In this document: positions 1 through 11,151 of the stretch, piece after piece
How the letters are laid out: each line of letters opens with the position of its first letter
How positions within the stretch are numbered: position 1 is the stretch's first letter
Assembly (NCBI GenBank): GCA_001599935.1
Contig: BCIJ01000010.1
Location: 476,320-540,319 of the forward strand
DNA from: Holtermannia corniformis
Taxonomy: Eukaryota; Basidiomycota; Tremellomycetes; Holtermanniales
Direction: 5' to 3'
DNA length: 64,000 nt
Notes under the pieces: model-generated
Told to the model about the DNA's origin: nothing
What the model saw: only the letters and a program-made list of their open reading frames with translations
The model's database searches: none
Translations under genes and position numbers: made by a program

Positions 1-72
1 TGACGGGTTTGGTTCAGCCGCCGCTACGATTGAGAGCGCCGTGAGCAGTGCTACGAGTCGAGTGGTGCGCAT
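1..72 (-). CDS. Secreted protein, N-terminus only (runs off left edge)
   Basis: An ATG at 72-70 on the minus strand opens a frame that stays open to the window edge. The 24 visible residues are a textbook signal peptide: a basic start (MRTTR), a hydrophobic core (LVALLTALSIVAAA) and a likely cleavage site after Ala-Ala-Ala, before Glu-Pro-Asn-Pro. The product should enter the secretory pathway. Nothing of the mature domain is visible, so the function is unknown. No competing upstream ATG was seen in frame. Confidence 0.6.
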   Translation of the reverse strand, partial: MRTTRLVALLTALSIVAAAEPNPS

Positions 73-843
73 CCTGATCGAGTGCCGCTCGCCAAGTGCT
101 GTCGCGTTCTCATTGCCACTGCCACGTGGACAAAGGAAGGGGTTCGGCGTTATACGGCGTTTGGAATTCGCCACTGACCCCCTTTCGTCACCGACCCTTG
201 AATCTGTCCTGCTGCACTTTGGCATCAACGGTACTCGCAATGAGCTTCCTCCACGTCGTATGGATGTCCGTACTGAGCGGCAGCTAGTATCCCGAGCTGA
301 CATTACACAGCGCAATCGTCTGCGCAGCGATCGGCGCCGTCCTATGGTTCATCGCTCCAAAGGGGCCTAGCCAAACGTCAGTCTCAGCCTGCCTGAAAGC
401 CTTGTACTCGGCTGATACACGGTTGATAGCCTGCTCCGCTCGAGCTCGGCATTGACATTGACGGCGTGCTACCTCATGTTAGTCTACGCCCGCCCTGCGA
501 CGCGACGCGCTGATGACGGGATAGGTGGGCCATCACGTACCTCGCTCAACTGCACCCGCTTATGAGTCGGTACCGTTTCCTCACCTCGTGATCCCGAGGC
601 TGATCCCGACCTTGACAGTCCCGCACCGAACCGACCTCCGACCGGAGAACGCGACTGCAGACCGGTTGTAACGTCTGCCGGATGTATACTATTACGATTA
701 GCCTGGCTGCTGGTGTGCGAGCGTCTGTAGTGGCCGGTGTCACCGATCGGCAGTAGACAAGACTCCACCACGTCAATGCCAAGCCGAGCCGGAGCAGCAT
801 CGCATCCCGGCTAAGAGTACAACAATCACAGCACAGCCACCGC
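73..843. other. Intergenic, no gene recognised
   Basis: The stretch lies between the start of the left-edge secreted gene and the 3' end of the Serinc gene. Open frames here are short, overlap on both strands and show no family motif. It should hold the promoter of the left-edge gene and the 3' UTR of the Serinc gene. Confidence 0.5.
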
Positions 844-2703
844 TCAGAGATCCCCAAAGCGATCCGGCATGACCAGCGGCGCAACTCTATCGTCCTATAT
901 CAGCCAGCGCTCCGAGCCAGCGCTCGCAGACTCACAGGCTCCAAGCATAGATCCCATAGCAGATCCAGCTACTGATCACTCGCATCCACATGGCCGCTTC
1001 AGAGCGGCCGATGTAGACGTCTGCCTCGGAGCTGGCGCCCAAGGCGAGCAGGTCGGTCGGGTGCGCGACAGGGGTCGTGGACACGACGGCCCTGGGGTCG
1101 TTAGCTGTCGGTCCGGGCTGATGACGCTACTGACCAATCGGTGAGGAGACCGCCGACATACATGGACGCCATGACAAAGATGATATGGAACCACGAGTAC
1201 TGCGGAGCGTCAGCCTGGGCCGAAGCGGGAGCGCACAGCCAGCAACACACGTTATACTTTGTTCCGGACCGTTCATCATCCCGATCCTCACCCGTCACCT
1301 CGTCTTCCTCGTCTTCGTCCTGTTCAGGCTCATCCAGTGCCGACGCAGGCAACGATCCCGCGTTGACGGCCGCCAAGATGGCTTGGTAACGCATCTCGTC
1401 GCGCCTCGGCCTCGGCTGGTTCGTCACGAGCTGGACGTGGCCATCGCCATCCTCGACGTCTGTGGGCAGAGCAATCGCACCGGCGCTAGCGCCTGCACGG
1501 TGGGCCTTGCCCACGAGCGCTTTCGACTGCGTTGCCGCGCGCGAGGTCGAATACGCAATCGCGAGAAACGTGAACAGTGCGCCTAGGATGACTGTTGTCG
1601 TTTTCGTCCCGCCGCCAGAGTGCAGTGGGTTACAGTGCCCTTGGTCGGTGTGGTTGGCGACGGCCGAGGCCGTGAGGTACGTACAGTACGCGGCGACCAT
1701 GGACGCCTGGGTCAACCCTGATTTCGGGTTGGCTTCCTGCACCGGGTGAGAAATCGAGAGCGCGGTGACAACGACGGCGAGCACGAGGTTGAGCGAGACG
1801 AGGGCCGTGTTGAGCCCACAGCGCGAGCCGGCAAAGAAGACGTAGAGCAACGTGGTGAGCGTGATCGAGGCGGCGTACATGCCAAACGTCGAGCCGACGA
1901 GGACAAACTGCCATAGGTTGGAATCGGAGCGTTCCCAGTTGTCGAGGCACGTTTCGGACCAAGTGTGGGCGAAGTCGACGAGGAGGACGAGGCCGATCAG
2001 GATGAACAGGCAGGCCCCGAGCGGGGACAGGTAGGACCCGTACGTCATGAAGAAACCGTTTGGGATCAGGAACGAGACGAACGCGAGGACAAAGTAGAGG
2101 ATGAGCTTGAGACCCCACCAGCTGACGGGTCAGTCTTGATGGCACGCTAGCATGGGACGTACCCGTTCTGGATCGCCGCACGCTTCGTCTTGGTCGAGCG
2201 CACACCGATCAGCGCAGCAGACAAGATTGAATGGAACAAAGCCAACGCAAAACAGAAGCGATGAACCTGAGTCAATCAGCCGCCCGTTCCCAGTAACACA
2301 CAGCACCCGACGAACCGCAAGCAAGCCATAGCACTTGCCACCAGAGCAATCCATCTTGATCCAGTCCCAGCTGAGCTTTTCAATCTGTCGGATCGCAATG
2401 TCGGTTCGGGATAGGTACGCTAGCATTGAGCTGAGGGCGAAGATGAGCTGGGGCGAGGTCAGTGCTGCAGGCCATGTTGGCACGCGCAGGCATACCCCGA
2501 ACCCGACGCGGGTCGCGATTGAAGAGTTGCAGTTGCACGACTTGCAGAGGGCCGAGGCTGCGGTACCGCCTGTAACGTTGGTCAGAGTTGCAGACCGAGA
2601 CTGAGCGAGGCGTACCCATGAACAGTAAACAGCCGGAGAAGAGTGAGCTGCCGATCGCGCCGACGCCGCCTGTCAGTAGTGGGATGGACAGTAGTGCACC
2701 CAT
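844..2703 (-). CDS. TMS1: Serinc/Tms1 family multipass membrane protein
   Basis: This is a Serinc (TDE1/TMS1) homologue. Metazoan members have been linked to serine incorporation into lipids; fungal Tms1 is a vacuolar membrane protein of unclear role. The start MGALLSIPLL is typical, and family blocks follow in order: CNCNSSIATRVGFG, IEKLSWDWIKMDC..GKCYG, GVRSTKTKRAAIQNG, LLVDFAHTWSETCL.NWE, and a C-terminal YSWFHIIFVMASMYVGGLLTDW. About ten hydrophobic segments are visible. At least five short introns are needed; for example one after AAIQNG restores WWGLKLILYFV. Two 3' introns restore the ending SSWICYGIYAWSLVAPLVMPD, so the stop is at 844 rather than near 1101. An acidic, low-complexity loop lies before the last membrane segments. 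Confidence 0.93.
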
Positions 2704-2875
2704 GATGGGCTATGGTATCGTTGCTGCTTTGTCGAGACTGTTCAACACGGCCGAGGACAAGGGATCACTTTATCAACAAGACGACGCATATAAGGACGAC
2801 AAAATCATCCATCCCTCCATCCGTTGCGTGTCTGCCCTACTGCCCAGCCTCATACAACCCGTCATGCATAACCCA

Positions 2876-5412
2876 CTACGAATGGTGCTGCTTTGTCTGG
2901 TGCCGTTTGAGCGCATCCATCCTGCCCAGGCCATCAGCAACGCGCGCACAACCCCTCCGCCAGACTGACCGAGTAAAACTCTCGCCGCACGCAAGGCAGT
3001 GCACACGCGGCTTGTCCTTTATCGTCTTCCAGAGCGTCGCTTCCTCCTCCGTCAGCTTGCCCTCGTACACGAGTTCGCCCTCGCGGCGGGCGTGACGAGC
3101 CATGTGGCGTGGGAGATCGTACTTGCGCGTGAAAAAGTCTTTGCAGCGTGGGTAGGGCTGCGCGAGTGGTGTCAGCTTGGTACCGAGCGGGGGAAGTGGA
3201 CGTGGGAGCAAGACAAGCCGCAACGACCTAGTGTTGTCACGAGCAGCTGCCCGGCAGATGTGGCTCTTGGCCAAGCACACCAAACACGATCGGTCAAGGT
3301 GACACCAACCCAAGTCGGTCGGCCACCGCATGCAGGTCCGTATCCCAACCCATCGCGACGGCATGCCTCCACTCGCGATCAAACCACTCACCGCTCTAGG
3401 AAACACATATTGGCACTGGACGCCCTGCTGGCCCGAGCCCGACGTCGTCGCAACCTCGGCTCCGTCGCCCACGCTCGCTTTTCTGCCCTTGACACTGGGC
3501 CCGGTCGTACTCTTGCGAGCCTTTTTCGTCGCCGTGAGCTTTTTCGTCGTGTTGCCACCGCGTTTGGCGGCCCTCGTGCCGCCTCGACGTTTCGAAGAGG
3601 TACCGGGACCGTCACCGTGGTATGAAGCGTCGTCGTCGTCGTCGTCTTCATCCTCGTCTGCGGATTCACTGAGCGAGTAGTCTGACGCGACGGCAGACGG
3701 TGGAGAGGGTTCGCGCGGCGGGTTCGGACCGTCGGCCATGAGTGCTGGATCGTACATTTCCAGATCCAGGTTGACGAGCGGCGGCTCGAGTTGGGATCGA
3801 CGGCGTTTGCGCGTTGCGGGCGGTGATGGTGGTTCGCCACCGGCGGCCCCGCGGAGGTCCGAAACGGCGGTGAGAGCGTGCGTGCCAGTGCCTGCACCAG
3901 CGCCTGCACGCCACTGCTGAACCGTCTCTTGGCCGGCTTTACGCTTGCCTCTTGTCGTCGGTGGCATGTCTGCGGTCGGATGGTGGTAGTAAGTATGGTG
4001 GCGAGACTGAGGGTTTGAGCCGGCAGACGTCGGGGCGGGCGTCGCCTCGTGGTGCGCGACAGCCTTCCAGAGCAAATCTAAACCCGACTGACCAGACTGA
4101 CTAGACGTCGAGGGTGACACGCGACCGTGACCGACGGTCGCGTCGTCGTCGTCGGCGCTGTCGAGCGCGCTGTCTGGGATCGCGCCGTGGCCACCGCCAC
4201 TGGCGGGCGGTAGCGGCTGGTCTTGGGCGATCCCAAGTGGGGTCGCTGCCGATGCTCCGACGGCAAGGTGAGACGGTGGGGCCGAACTGGTGCTTCGTCG
4301 AGGCGGCGGTGGCGGCCGCATCTTTGGAGGTGAGCGGAACGGGAGCGGTGACTGCGCGTAGGTATGCGCGCGCTCCGGGTTGACCCACTCGATAGAGGGC
4401 ACGCACAGGTCGGATTCCTCGCTCGAGGTCGAGCGCCCGCCTTCAGTCATGGCTGACGAACTGGATGATTGGCGGTTGATCGCGTGTGCAGACTGCTGCT
4501 GACGCGGCACGGTCATGTTGCTGCCACCGGTGCGAGGATACGACTGGATCGTCGGCGAGTTGGCGGCCGACGCGTTTTGAGCCGTATACAGCGGGCCACC
4601 GTTACCCGTGCCAAAGCCGACTGGCTGCGCAAACGGGTTGAACGGCTGCTGGCTCGTTACGTCTGTGTAATTCAACGAGTTTGTACTCTCGCTCCGGCCG
4701 GGACTGCGCCAGCTCCTGCGCGCCCAGTCGCCCGTGCCGTCTTCCGATGGATCGGCAGGGAGTGCGATCGAGCCGGCGGGAAAGACCGACTGAGCGGCCA
4801 GAGCATACGAGCGCGCGTCTTCATCCGTCAACCACTGCAGGTTTGGCGGCGGGCCCGACATGTCGGACGGTGTGGTCGAGATGGACGACGTCGAGCCCGC
4901 GCCCGCTAGGGTCCACGAGTCGCCGTTGCCGTTGCCGTTTGAGAGCTTGATCCCGGGATTGACCGTGGCGGGCGGGATGGGATTGGGCTGAGCGAGGCCC
5001 GTGGGGGACTGAAAGTGGAGCTGGTGCATCTCGGGGATGAGCTGCTGGGCGTCTGGAGGGTGTAGTACGGCCCCGGGCGCTTGCTGCGGTGTCGTCGTGC
5101 CGTCTTCGGTCACGGTTGGTGGTGAGAGCGGTGTGGGTGTTGCGCCGTTTGAGCCGTGTGAAAGGACGCGGCGGAGCAGTAGGTTGGACGTCGTGGTCGT
5201 GGGTGAGAGCGTTCTAGGTCTGTCAGCTCGTGATGCAGATGCTGCTTATTGCCTGAAGAGCTGAGCTAGTGCACGACAGGATGGTAGCACCTTGGCCCTT
5301 TCCAAACCATCACCATCACTCACTCTTGCTTTGCCGCGACCGGTTCCACGTCGCCGTTCGGCACCGCAACCGGACCCGGCTGCAGCCTGAGGTCGAGCTG
5401 TGAACCCTGCAT
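2876..5412 (-). CDS. C2H2 zinc-finger transcription regulator
   Basis: A long, disordered Pro/Ser/Thr/Gly-rich protein with two C-terminal fingers. The last finger is canonical after splicing out a short intron: CLACGESFTRMDALKR-H-QTKQ-H. The one before it reads CKDFFTRKYDLPRHMARH, with its first cysteine in the preceding exon. Upstream are an acidic run (SADEDEDDDDDDAS) and basic stretches (KRKAGQ, TRKRRRSQ) suited to nuclear import. The long frame has no ATG near its 5' end. A 104-nt GT..AG intron (5220-5323) joins it in frame to an exon that begins MQGSQLDLRLQPGPVAV at 5412, which I take as the start. It is divergent from ARH1. Target genes cannot be inferred. Confidence 0.85.
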
Positions 5413-5771
5413 CCGTCGCCGCCTGGTTCCCGACTGTTCAGAGTGAGCTCGCGCTCGCGCTCGCGGGCGTTAGGTGGCCAATCTTGTGGGTGGCGAATCG
5501 TCCACCGGAGCCTCGGCTGTTGAGCGATCGGGTTTCGTTCCGACCGCGCTGGACTGCGTGTACGCACGGGATGTACACGGTGTCGAGTAGGGTGGTCTGG
5601 ATGCAGTGCGTGCTGTTCCCTGCTGCGCGCTCTCACTGCACTGTCGAGGGGGCGGTGGCCAATTTGGATAAACGGGCAATGGGAATCCACGGATCGTATT
5701 TAATTTCACGCTAAACCGGGTGGCGACTCGGTTCACCATCCACCGTACCAACCGGCGTGCACAGTGCGAGC
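5413..5771. promoter_or_regulatory. Divergent promoter of the C2H2 gene and ARH1
   Basis: This 359-bp stretch separates two head-to-head starts and must carry both promoters. An A/T-rich patch (gtatttaatttcacgctaaa) lies about 75 bp upstream of the ARH1 ATG. No specific operator was recognised. Confidence 0.45.
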
Positions 5772-7459
5772 ATGATCCTGAGAGCGCGCAGAGCGACCGT
5801 ACTGGGGAGACAGCATAGGCATGCGTCAACCCTCGTCACCCACGGCGCCATCAAACTGGCCATCATCGGCGCAGGCCCGTCCGGGTTCTATACGGCCTCG
5901 CGCATCCTCTCGCTCTTGCCCGCGTCCTCTCCAGAGGGCGAGCACGTCGAGGTGCACATGTATGAGCGGCTGCCGACACCATACGGTTTGGTCCGGTACG
6001 GCGTCGCGCCTGATCACCCCGAAGTCAAGGTGTGTAGATGAGCTCGACGCTGCAACGCTAACATGCTCGCACAGAACTGCCAGCACAAGTTTGACGAGCT
6101 CGCTGCCGACGCCCGGTTCAAGTTCTTTGGCAATGTCTCGGTTGGCACGGCCCAGCCAGCCGCTCCGACGGCTGGTAAACGGTACACGTATCCCGAGGCG
6201 CTACATATCCCCCTCGGCGCCCTCACGCCATACTACACCTCCATCCTACTCTCCTACGGCAGCAGTCGATCCAACCCGCTCCCCAACATCCCAGGTTCCA
6301 GTTCCTCCCCACACCCCCTCGAAAACGTCCACCCCGCTCTCGATTTCGTGAGCTGGTACAACGGTCACCCTGCACACGCCCACCTCTCGCCCAATCTCGA
6401 CCACCTCGATAAAGCCACCATCATCGGGCACGGCAACGTCGCGCTCGACTGTGCGCGCATCCTCCTCAAATCAGCCGACGAGCTTGCACAGACCGATCTC
6501 CCGAGCCCGGTATTGGACGTCCTGGCGAATAGTAAAATCCGACACGTCGAGGTCGTAGGACGCCGTGGGCCCGGTCAAGTCGCATTCACGACAAAAGAGT
6601 TTAGAGAGCTTTTGGCGTTACCCCGTGTCGAGTTTGGTGGTGTCGACGCGCGGTTACTGGCCCAGGCAAAGGAGATGACGGCGGGCGATCGGATGAAGAA
6701 GCGTCTTATAGGACTCATGGAGCGACCTCCTTCCGTCTCGGCGGGAACGGGCAACAAACACTTTTCCCTCGGGTTCCTCCGCTCTCCCGTCAGTTTCAAC
6801 CCTTCGCGATATTCCCTCTCTGCACGCAAAGTCGGGTCCATCACATGGTCGATCAACACTCTACTCTCGCAACCGCCTTTAGCGCCGACGCCACCGAGCT
6901 CGCAGCCCCGTGCGGAGCGCCTCCCGCTCGTGGCGAGCCCGACGGGGGAAACGGAGGAGAAGAGGACGGATTTCGTGGTGGAGAGTGTTGGGTATCGAGC
7001 GGAACCGATTGCGGAGGATGAAGGCGTGGTGCCGTTTGATGTGGACAGAGGGAGGGTTAGGAACGTCGGCGGGCGGGTGGTGGATGCAGCAGGGGGTGTG
7101 GTGAGTCTCTGTCGCCTCGTAGCTTGATCGTCCCTTCAGCATACAGCTAACATCCACAGCGCCCCGGGCTCTACGCAGCAGGCTGGGCCGCCCGAGGTCC
7201 CGTCGGCGTCATCGCATCCACCATGCACGACGCATACACTCTAGCTGAAACCATCATCCAAGACCACGCGCTCGCGACCCACACCGCAGCAATCCCCGGG
7301 ATCCCGGACGACGTCGCTCTCGCTAGGAATCAGGGGAAACGCGTGGTCGAGTTGCGAGATTGGCAGAGGATTGACGAGGCGGAACGAAGGGTAGCGAGGG
7401 GGAGCGGCAAGGAGAGGGAAAAGTTTTTGACCGTCAAGGACATGTTGGCGGTGCTGTAG
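5772..7459 (+). CDS. ARH1: NADPH:adrenodoxin oxidoreductase, mitochondrial
   Basis: This FAD enzyme passes electrons from NADPH to mitochondrial ferredoxin for iron-sulphur cluster and haem A synthesis. A basic, Arg-rich presequence ([20 protein letters not shown]) is followed by the FAD dinucleotide motif [12 protein letters not shown]. Next come the family block [23 protein letters not shown], an NADPH-site motif [36 protein letters not shown], and the C-terminal [22 protein letters not shown]. Two introns are placed: 6030-6074, joining VK to NCQHKF, and 7101-7159, joining AGGV to RPGLYAAGW. The frame extends upstream to a GTG at 5757, but the first ATG is at 5772. The length of about 520 aa is normal for the family. 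Confidence 0.95.
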
Positions 7460-7692
7460 CGTGAACAGAGCGGATTTATTGCATAGCGTGGCATGGCCTA
7501 GCTTTATGTGTCTTGTTGGATATCTCGGCGAGGACCGCGCGCTGGTGGCAAACACAAGCAGACTCGGATACGATACAACGCTCATTACACGCCCACCGGA
7601 CCTTGCTCGCCCTCGTCTACGTCGTAACCATTACTAATCGCTCACAGTGCAGTCACTACCACCCATACCAGTCAGCTAGCTCTACGCAACCC

Positions 7693-7941
7693 CTATCCAC
7701 CGCCACCCACCCATCCAGGGCCCCCAGGCCACCTCCCGCCACCCTCACCCCTCCCGAGCCTGACCCCTCCAACGATCAGCACGACTCCGACCGTAGACAC
7801 GAGGATGACGGCGAGGACGACAGTCCAGAACAGGCGTGGGCGGCGTTGGAGGTCCCGCGGGGGGATGAGCGGTTGGCGTTCGGGGTCGTCGTAGGATGAG
7901 GGACCGGGTTGGGAGGAGGGGGTGGCTACGGGGGAGGGCAT
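7693..7941 (-). CDS. Small single-pass membrane protein
   Basis: An 82-aa frame from a true ATG. The N-terminal 38 residues are Pro/Ser-rich and end in a basic stretch (PPRDLQRRPR). One strong membrane segment follows (LFWTVVLAVILVSTVGVVLIVGG), then a Gly-rich tail. The basic flank before the segment suggests the N-terminus faces the cytosol. I do not recognise the family. It lies convergent to ARH1 and divergent from NDK1. An intron could extend the tail, since the Gly/Trp-rich end looks like read-through. Confidence 0.45.
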   Translation of the reverse strand: MPSPVATPSSQPGPSSYDDPERQPLIPPRDLQRRPRLFWTVVLAVILVSTVGVVLIVGGVRLGRGEGGGRWPGGPGWVGGGG

Positions 7942-8492
7942 GGCGGGTGCGCGAGAGTTGGTGCGCGCTCACTGAGTGAGATGGGATGTGCGGGGAAGGG
8001 AGAGGAAGAGGGGAAGACCTCCACCGGAACAAAGGTGGCTCTCTACCCGGTGGCGAATGGTGCATCGTGGATGAGCAGATGGCATGACTGATTCGACGGC
8101 GACGCTGAGAGATAGTATAGCATACAATCCTGACCGATGTGATCTGAGCTGGTGGGTGATTCTAGCAAAGACAGCCAGCAGCATCAGTCAGCTGCCTGCC
8201 AGCGGTAAGCGCGAGGTCGGTGCAGCCAGCACAAGACTAGCAAGAATGTCTACCTTGGCGTTGAGCCGCAGGTCCCTGACTGAGCGCCTTGCCCCCGCTC
8301 ACTCTCAATCAACAACCCTGTCTCCCACTCTGTGCGTGCAGTGCGCCGACGCCCCTCCCGCCAACCCCCTTATAACGCCGTAACGCCGACCCCCTGTCGC
8401 CAACCCCTCTTCTCTGCGCGACGACCCAAAAGTCAAAGTGCAGCTCGCTCTCTCCTTCCCCGTCAATCCTCTCCAGATTCACTCTATCCAAA
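7942..8492. promoter_or_regulatory. Divergent promoter upstream of NDK1
   Basis: This 551-bp stretch separates the small membrane-protein start from the NDK1 start. A TATA-like patch (ccccttataacgcc) sits about 125 bp upstream of the NDK1 ATG, followed by a pyrimidine-rich leader (tctctccttccccgtc) typical of strongly expressed fungal genes. No coding frame here is convincing. Confidence 0.45.
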
Positions 8493-10057
8493 ATGTCAAA
8501 CTCTGAGCAGACTTACATCATGGTCAAGTACGTACCACCACAACAACTCTGCGGCCCAGTTTGGGGCCGAGAACGGTGTGAGAGGAACGTGCGCTGACGC
8601 TGCTCTGACAGGCCGGACGGTGTCCAGCGCGGGTACGTACACCATCCCCAGCTCGCAATGTTCAGAATTGATTGAATCTAGCCTCGTCGGCGAGATCATC
8701 TCGCGCTTCGAGAAGCGCGGCTTCAAGGTCCGTGCTCCCTTTCCGGACCCACCCGCAATGCTGATAGATTCCACGCCCAGATCGCCGCCCTCAAGCTCGC
8801 GTCGCCGACCAAGGAGCACCTCGAGAAGCACTATGCTGACCTCAAGGACAAGGCCTTTTTCCCCGGCATGATCCAGGCTAGTGAGTGTCGTGTGTGATGG
8901 TGGATTAGTGTCCTAGGTCGGTGAGCGAGCTTTACCTGCTTGTTGGACTATGGCTGTGCGCAGCGGTGATACAGGCGGCGCGGTAGCTTGCCTCACCTCT
9001 CGAGTTCGTCAGTGTGGCCACGCGCCGGCTGCATGGTTCCAGGCCATCTCCGAGCGTGCGCTCGAGAGATGCACGAGGAATATAACTGCACACAGAAAGT
9101 GGTTTGGCCACGTCACTTCTCAGAGTAAAACAGGTCTCAATCACACGGATGACCTTTGGTCGTGTCCTGCGTTGAGTAGCTATATGGAGGTACTCCGCTC
9201 GCAGCTCCACCTGCCAGCTTGCTACCGTCCTTCGAGCTTCAGTCAAGGGAACCGATCAAGGTCTAGCCAGTCCGCGAGGACTGAGAATCCTCACGACAGC
9301 GACTGCTATGTACACAGCTGTGAGATAAGTGACCGTGTTGGCGTTCATAGCCGAACATGGGTTCTGTCCGAAGCTGATCCATACACGGTATGCGCTGTCG
9401 AGCTATGGACGCAATATACCATCTTGTTGGGTGCCGACCGCGGTCGCTTCTCGCGAATGGTTTGGAGCTCATTCGAGCTTCTTCCCACAACTGATGCAGC
9501 CGCTGGGCTCGGGCCTACACTGTTGCCCACCTTGAACTAGCTGGCGAGCCAGTTAATCCCGGCTAGTCCTCTTGGGGTACGAGCGGGCCGCTTCTACTTC
9601 ACAAGAATGATAGCTGGTGCTGCGCAGCACACATGGCTTGCTCTGCATTTCATAATGAAAACTGGCGTCGCTCTCGCTTGCATCTCGAACACTCACACCT
9701 CATAGTGCTCTCGGGTCCCGTCGTCTGCATCGTCTTCGAGGGCAAGGACGCCGTCAAGACTGGTCGTGTCATGCTCGGCGCCACCAACCCGCTCGCCTCG
9801 GCCCCCGGTACCATCCGTGGTGACTACGCGCTCGACATGGGCCGCAACGTCTGTAAGTCGTTTCGTGCGCTTCCTACGCAAAAGCTGACGTATGCCAGGC
9901 CACGGCTCCGACTCGGTCGAGAACGGCCAGAAGGAGATTGCTCTCTGGTTCCCCGAGTGCGTCCCGCATCATGCCCACGGCAAGCACAAGGCTGACGTCT
10001 CATAGGGGCATCCAGCAGTACGGTCTCTCGACCTCGCAGTGGGTCTACGAGCAGTAA
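8493..10057 (+). CDS. NDK1: Nucleoside diphosphate kinase
   Basis: The enzyme moves the gamma-phosphate of ATP to other NDPs through a phosphohistidine. Splicing gives [44 protein letters not shown] and [25 protein letters not shown]. These are followed by [51 protein letters not shown] and [20 protein letters not shown]. The catalytic His is in CHGSDS. All active-site blocks are present and the length is about 150 aa, standard for the family. Six introns are needed. Five are short, but the fourth (8881-9705) is 825 nt; it splits the ATG of an internal Met codon (A/TG), and joining the flanks restores the reading frame exactly. Confidence 0.95.
8881..9705 (+). other. 825-nt intron inside NDK1
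   Basis: The donor is GTGAGT at 8881 and the acceptor ends ..CATAG at 9705. Most other introns placed in this window are about 40-100 nt, so this is a clear outlier. Frames open inside it on both strands (longest about 196 codons on plus) but show no recognisable motif and read as random composition. It may hold a regulatory element, a small RNA or a decayed insertion; none can be demonstrated. Confidence 0.8.
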
Positions 10058-10163
10058 GCTGCTCGCCCCGTGTGGGACTCGCAGTCATCGTAGTGAACAG
10101 GCAGAGTCAGATGCGATTTGTATTCGTCTGCAATCTTGCATTCCATGCATATCGCGCCCGTGC

Positions 10164-10388
10164 TCACGGTCTTGTGCTGGTCGTCGACGGGTAATCTGTC
10201 GGGTTGATGATGCGCGACGGTAGCATTCTGCCCGTCACTGGATCAATCGGCGTGAATGCGAAAGGCGCGTGATTGCCTTGACTCGCGCGCGAAGCCACCA
10301 TCTGCCGGATAGCATCGTCCAGTGCGGACTGTGGGATACTGCCGTTCTCGGCCGTATTAGTATCGTTAGCGTTCGTAGGTGAAGACAT
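10164..10388 (-). CDS. Small cluster protein A (74 aa), unrecognised family
   Basis: The ATG at 10388 gives MSSPTNANDTNT.., an N-terminal Ser/Asn/Thr-rich stretch. A predicted helix follows (SALDDAIRQMVASRASQGN), then a short beta-like segment with FAFTPIDPVTG and NPTDYPST. It is most similar to protein B (12409-12624): both have R-M-x(3)-RAS-x-G-x-H-x(2)-F, then TP-x-DPVTG and NP-[AT]-D. There is no signal peptide or membrane segment. The frame extends upstream only to a GTG. It lies convergent to NDK1. The function is unknown, but conservation with B argues that it is a real gene. Confidence 0.6.
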   Translation of the reverse strand: MSSPTNANDTNTAENGSIPQSALDDAIRQMVASRASQGNHAPFAFTPIDPVTGRMLPSRIINPTDYPSTTSTRP

Positions 10389-10941
10389 GTGCAGAGACGC
10401 GGTAGACAGCAGGATCTTAAGTAGAGTAGGCACCTTTGTGCGGCTCGCATCGGTTTTTCACGCACCGATTGGTATACGCGGAGATGCGATTGATTGATCG
10501 CACTTCTCGGATGGTTAGTCGATTGAACCGCTGATCGGAGCTCAATCGCGATGCGATCGACTATTGCATCGCAGCATCTCGAGATGGTGATTGTCGATCT
10601 TCTCGGCGAGAACCGGACAGCGTTTCAAGCTGCGAACAGACGGTGCTTCTGGTGGGATGACGATGCGCGTCATCAGCGTGTTCTTCAGGCTCACAAGCGT
10701 TTTGTACGGCGTAGATTGGTACAGTGCCGGACATGGCAGACGTTGCTAGTCATGGCAGACGTTGCTACTAGTCGCCCCTCAGCGCGTTGGGGAGCTTTTG
10801 ATCAGATAGAGGTAGATCGACGTGGGAGCGAGTACGCTGCATTTAACTGCACGCGAGAGACCAAGCGGGCTGTCACAGTCTGGCGGAGCAGTATCACGCT
10901 ACTTCTCTGGGGAAGCACAGGCGGTACATATGGGACTTTGG
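10389..10941. other. Intergenic within the small-protein cluster
   Basis: This stretch separates small genes A and C. A 140-codon plus-strand frame (10551-10973) runs through it and into the 3' end of gene C, but it shows no family motif and is judged a chance frame. The promoter of gene A should lie here. Confidence 0.4.
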
Positions 10942-11151
10942 CTACTTCCACTGTTCATCCGCGGGGTCAATAGTCGTTGTCTCGAACACCACTGTGTTAT
11001 TAGACTCGTCATGATACGCTAAGAGCACATCAAAAGGTTCCCAGTTGCCATCAGTGCTGCGCTCCAGTATTTGTTGCTTGACATGGTCGCGCGCGGCTTT
11101 GGTCAATTTGAGAGATGGCTTGGTTGGTTCTGAGGACTGCGGGCTTGACAT
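10942..11151 (-). CDS. Small cluster protein C (69 aa), unrecognised family
   Basis: The ATG at 11151 gives MSSPQSSEPTKPSLKL, then a helix (TKAARDHVKQQILERSTDGN) leading into EPFDVLLAY, and an ending IDPADEQWK. The order helix, Gly-Asn, three residues to Phe, beta strand, Pro-Ala-Asp matches small proteins A, B and D. A longer frame upstream starts with TTG and was not used. A TATA-like ATAAAAG lies 38 bp upstream of the ATG (11183-11189). No targeting signal is seen and the function is unknown. Confidence 0.55.
   Translation of the reverse strand: MSSPQSSEPTKPSLKLTKAARDHVKQQILERSTDGNWEPFDVLLAYHDESNNTVVFETTTIDPADEQWK

Noticed and set aside
8950..9540. 196-codon plus-strand frame inside the NDK1 intron
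   Set aside because: It has no recognisable motif or biased composition, overlaps minus frames of similar size, and the surrounding splice pair restores the NDK1 frame exactly.
10551..10973. 140-codon plus-strand frame between small genes A and C
   Set aside because: It runs antisense into the 3' end of gene C, which is supported by similarity to D, and shows no motif of its own.
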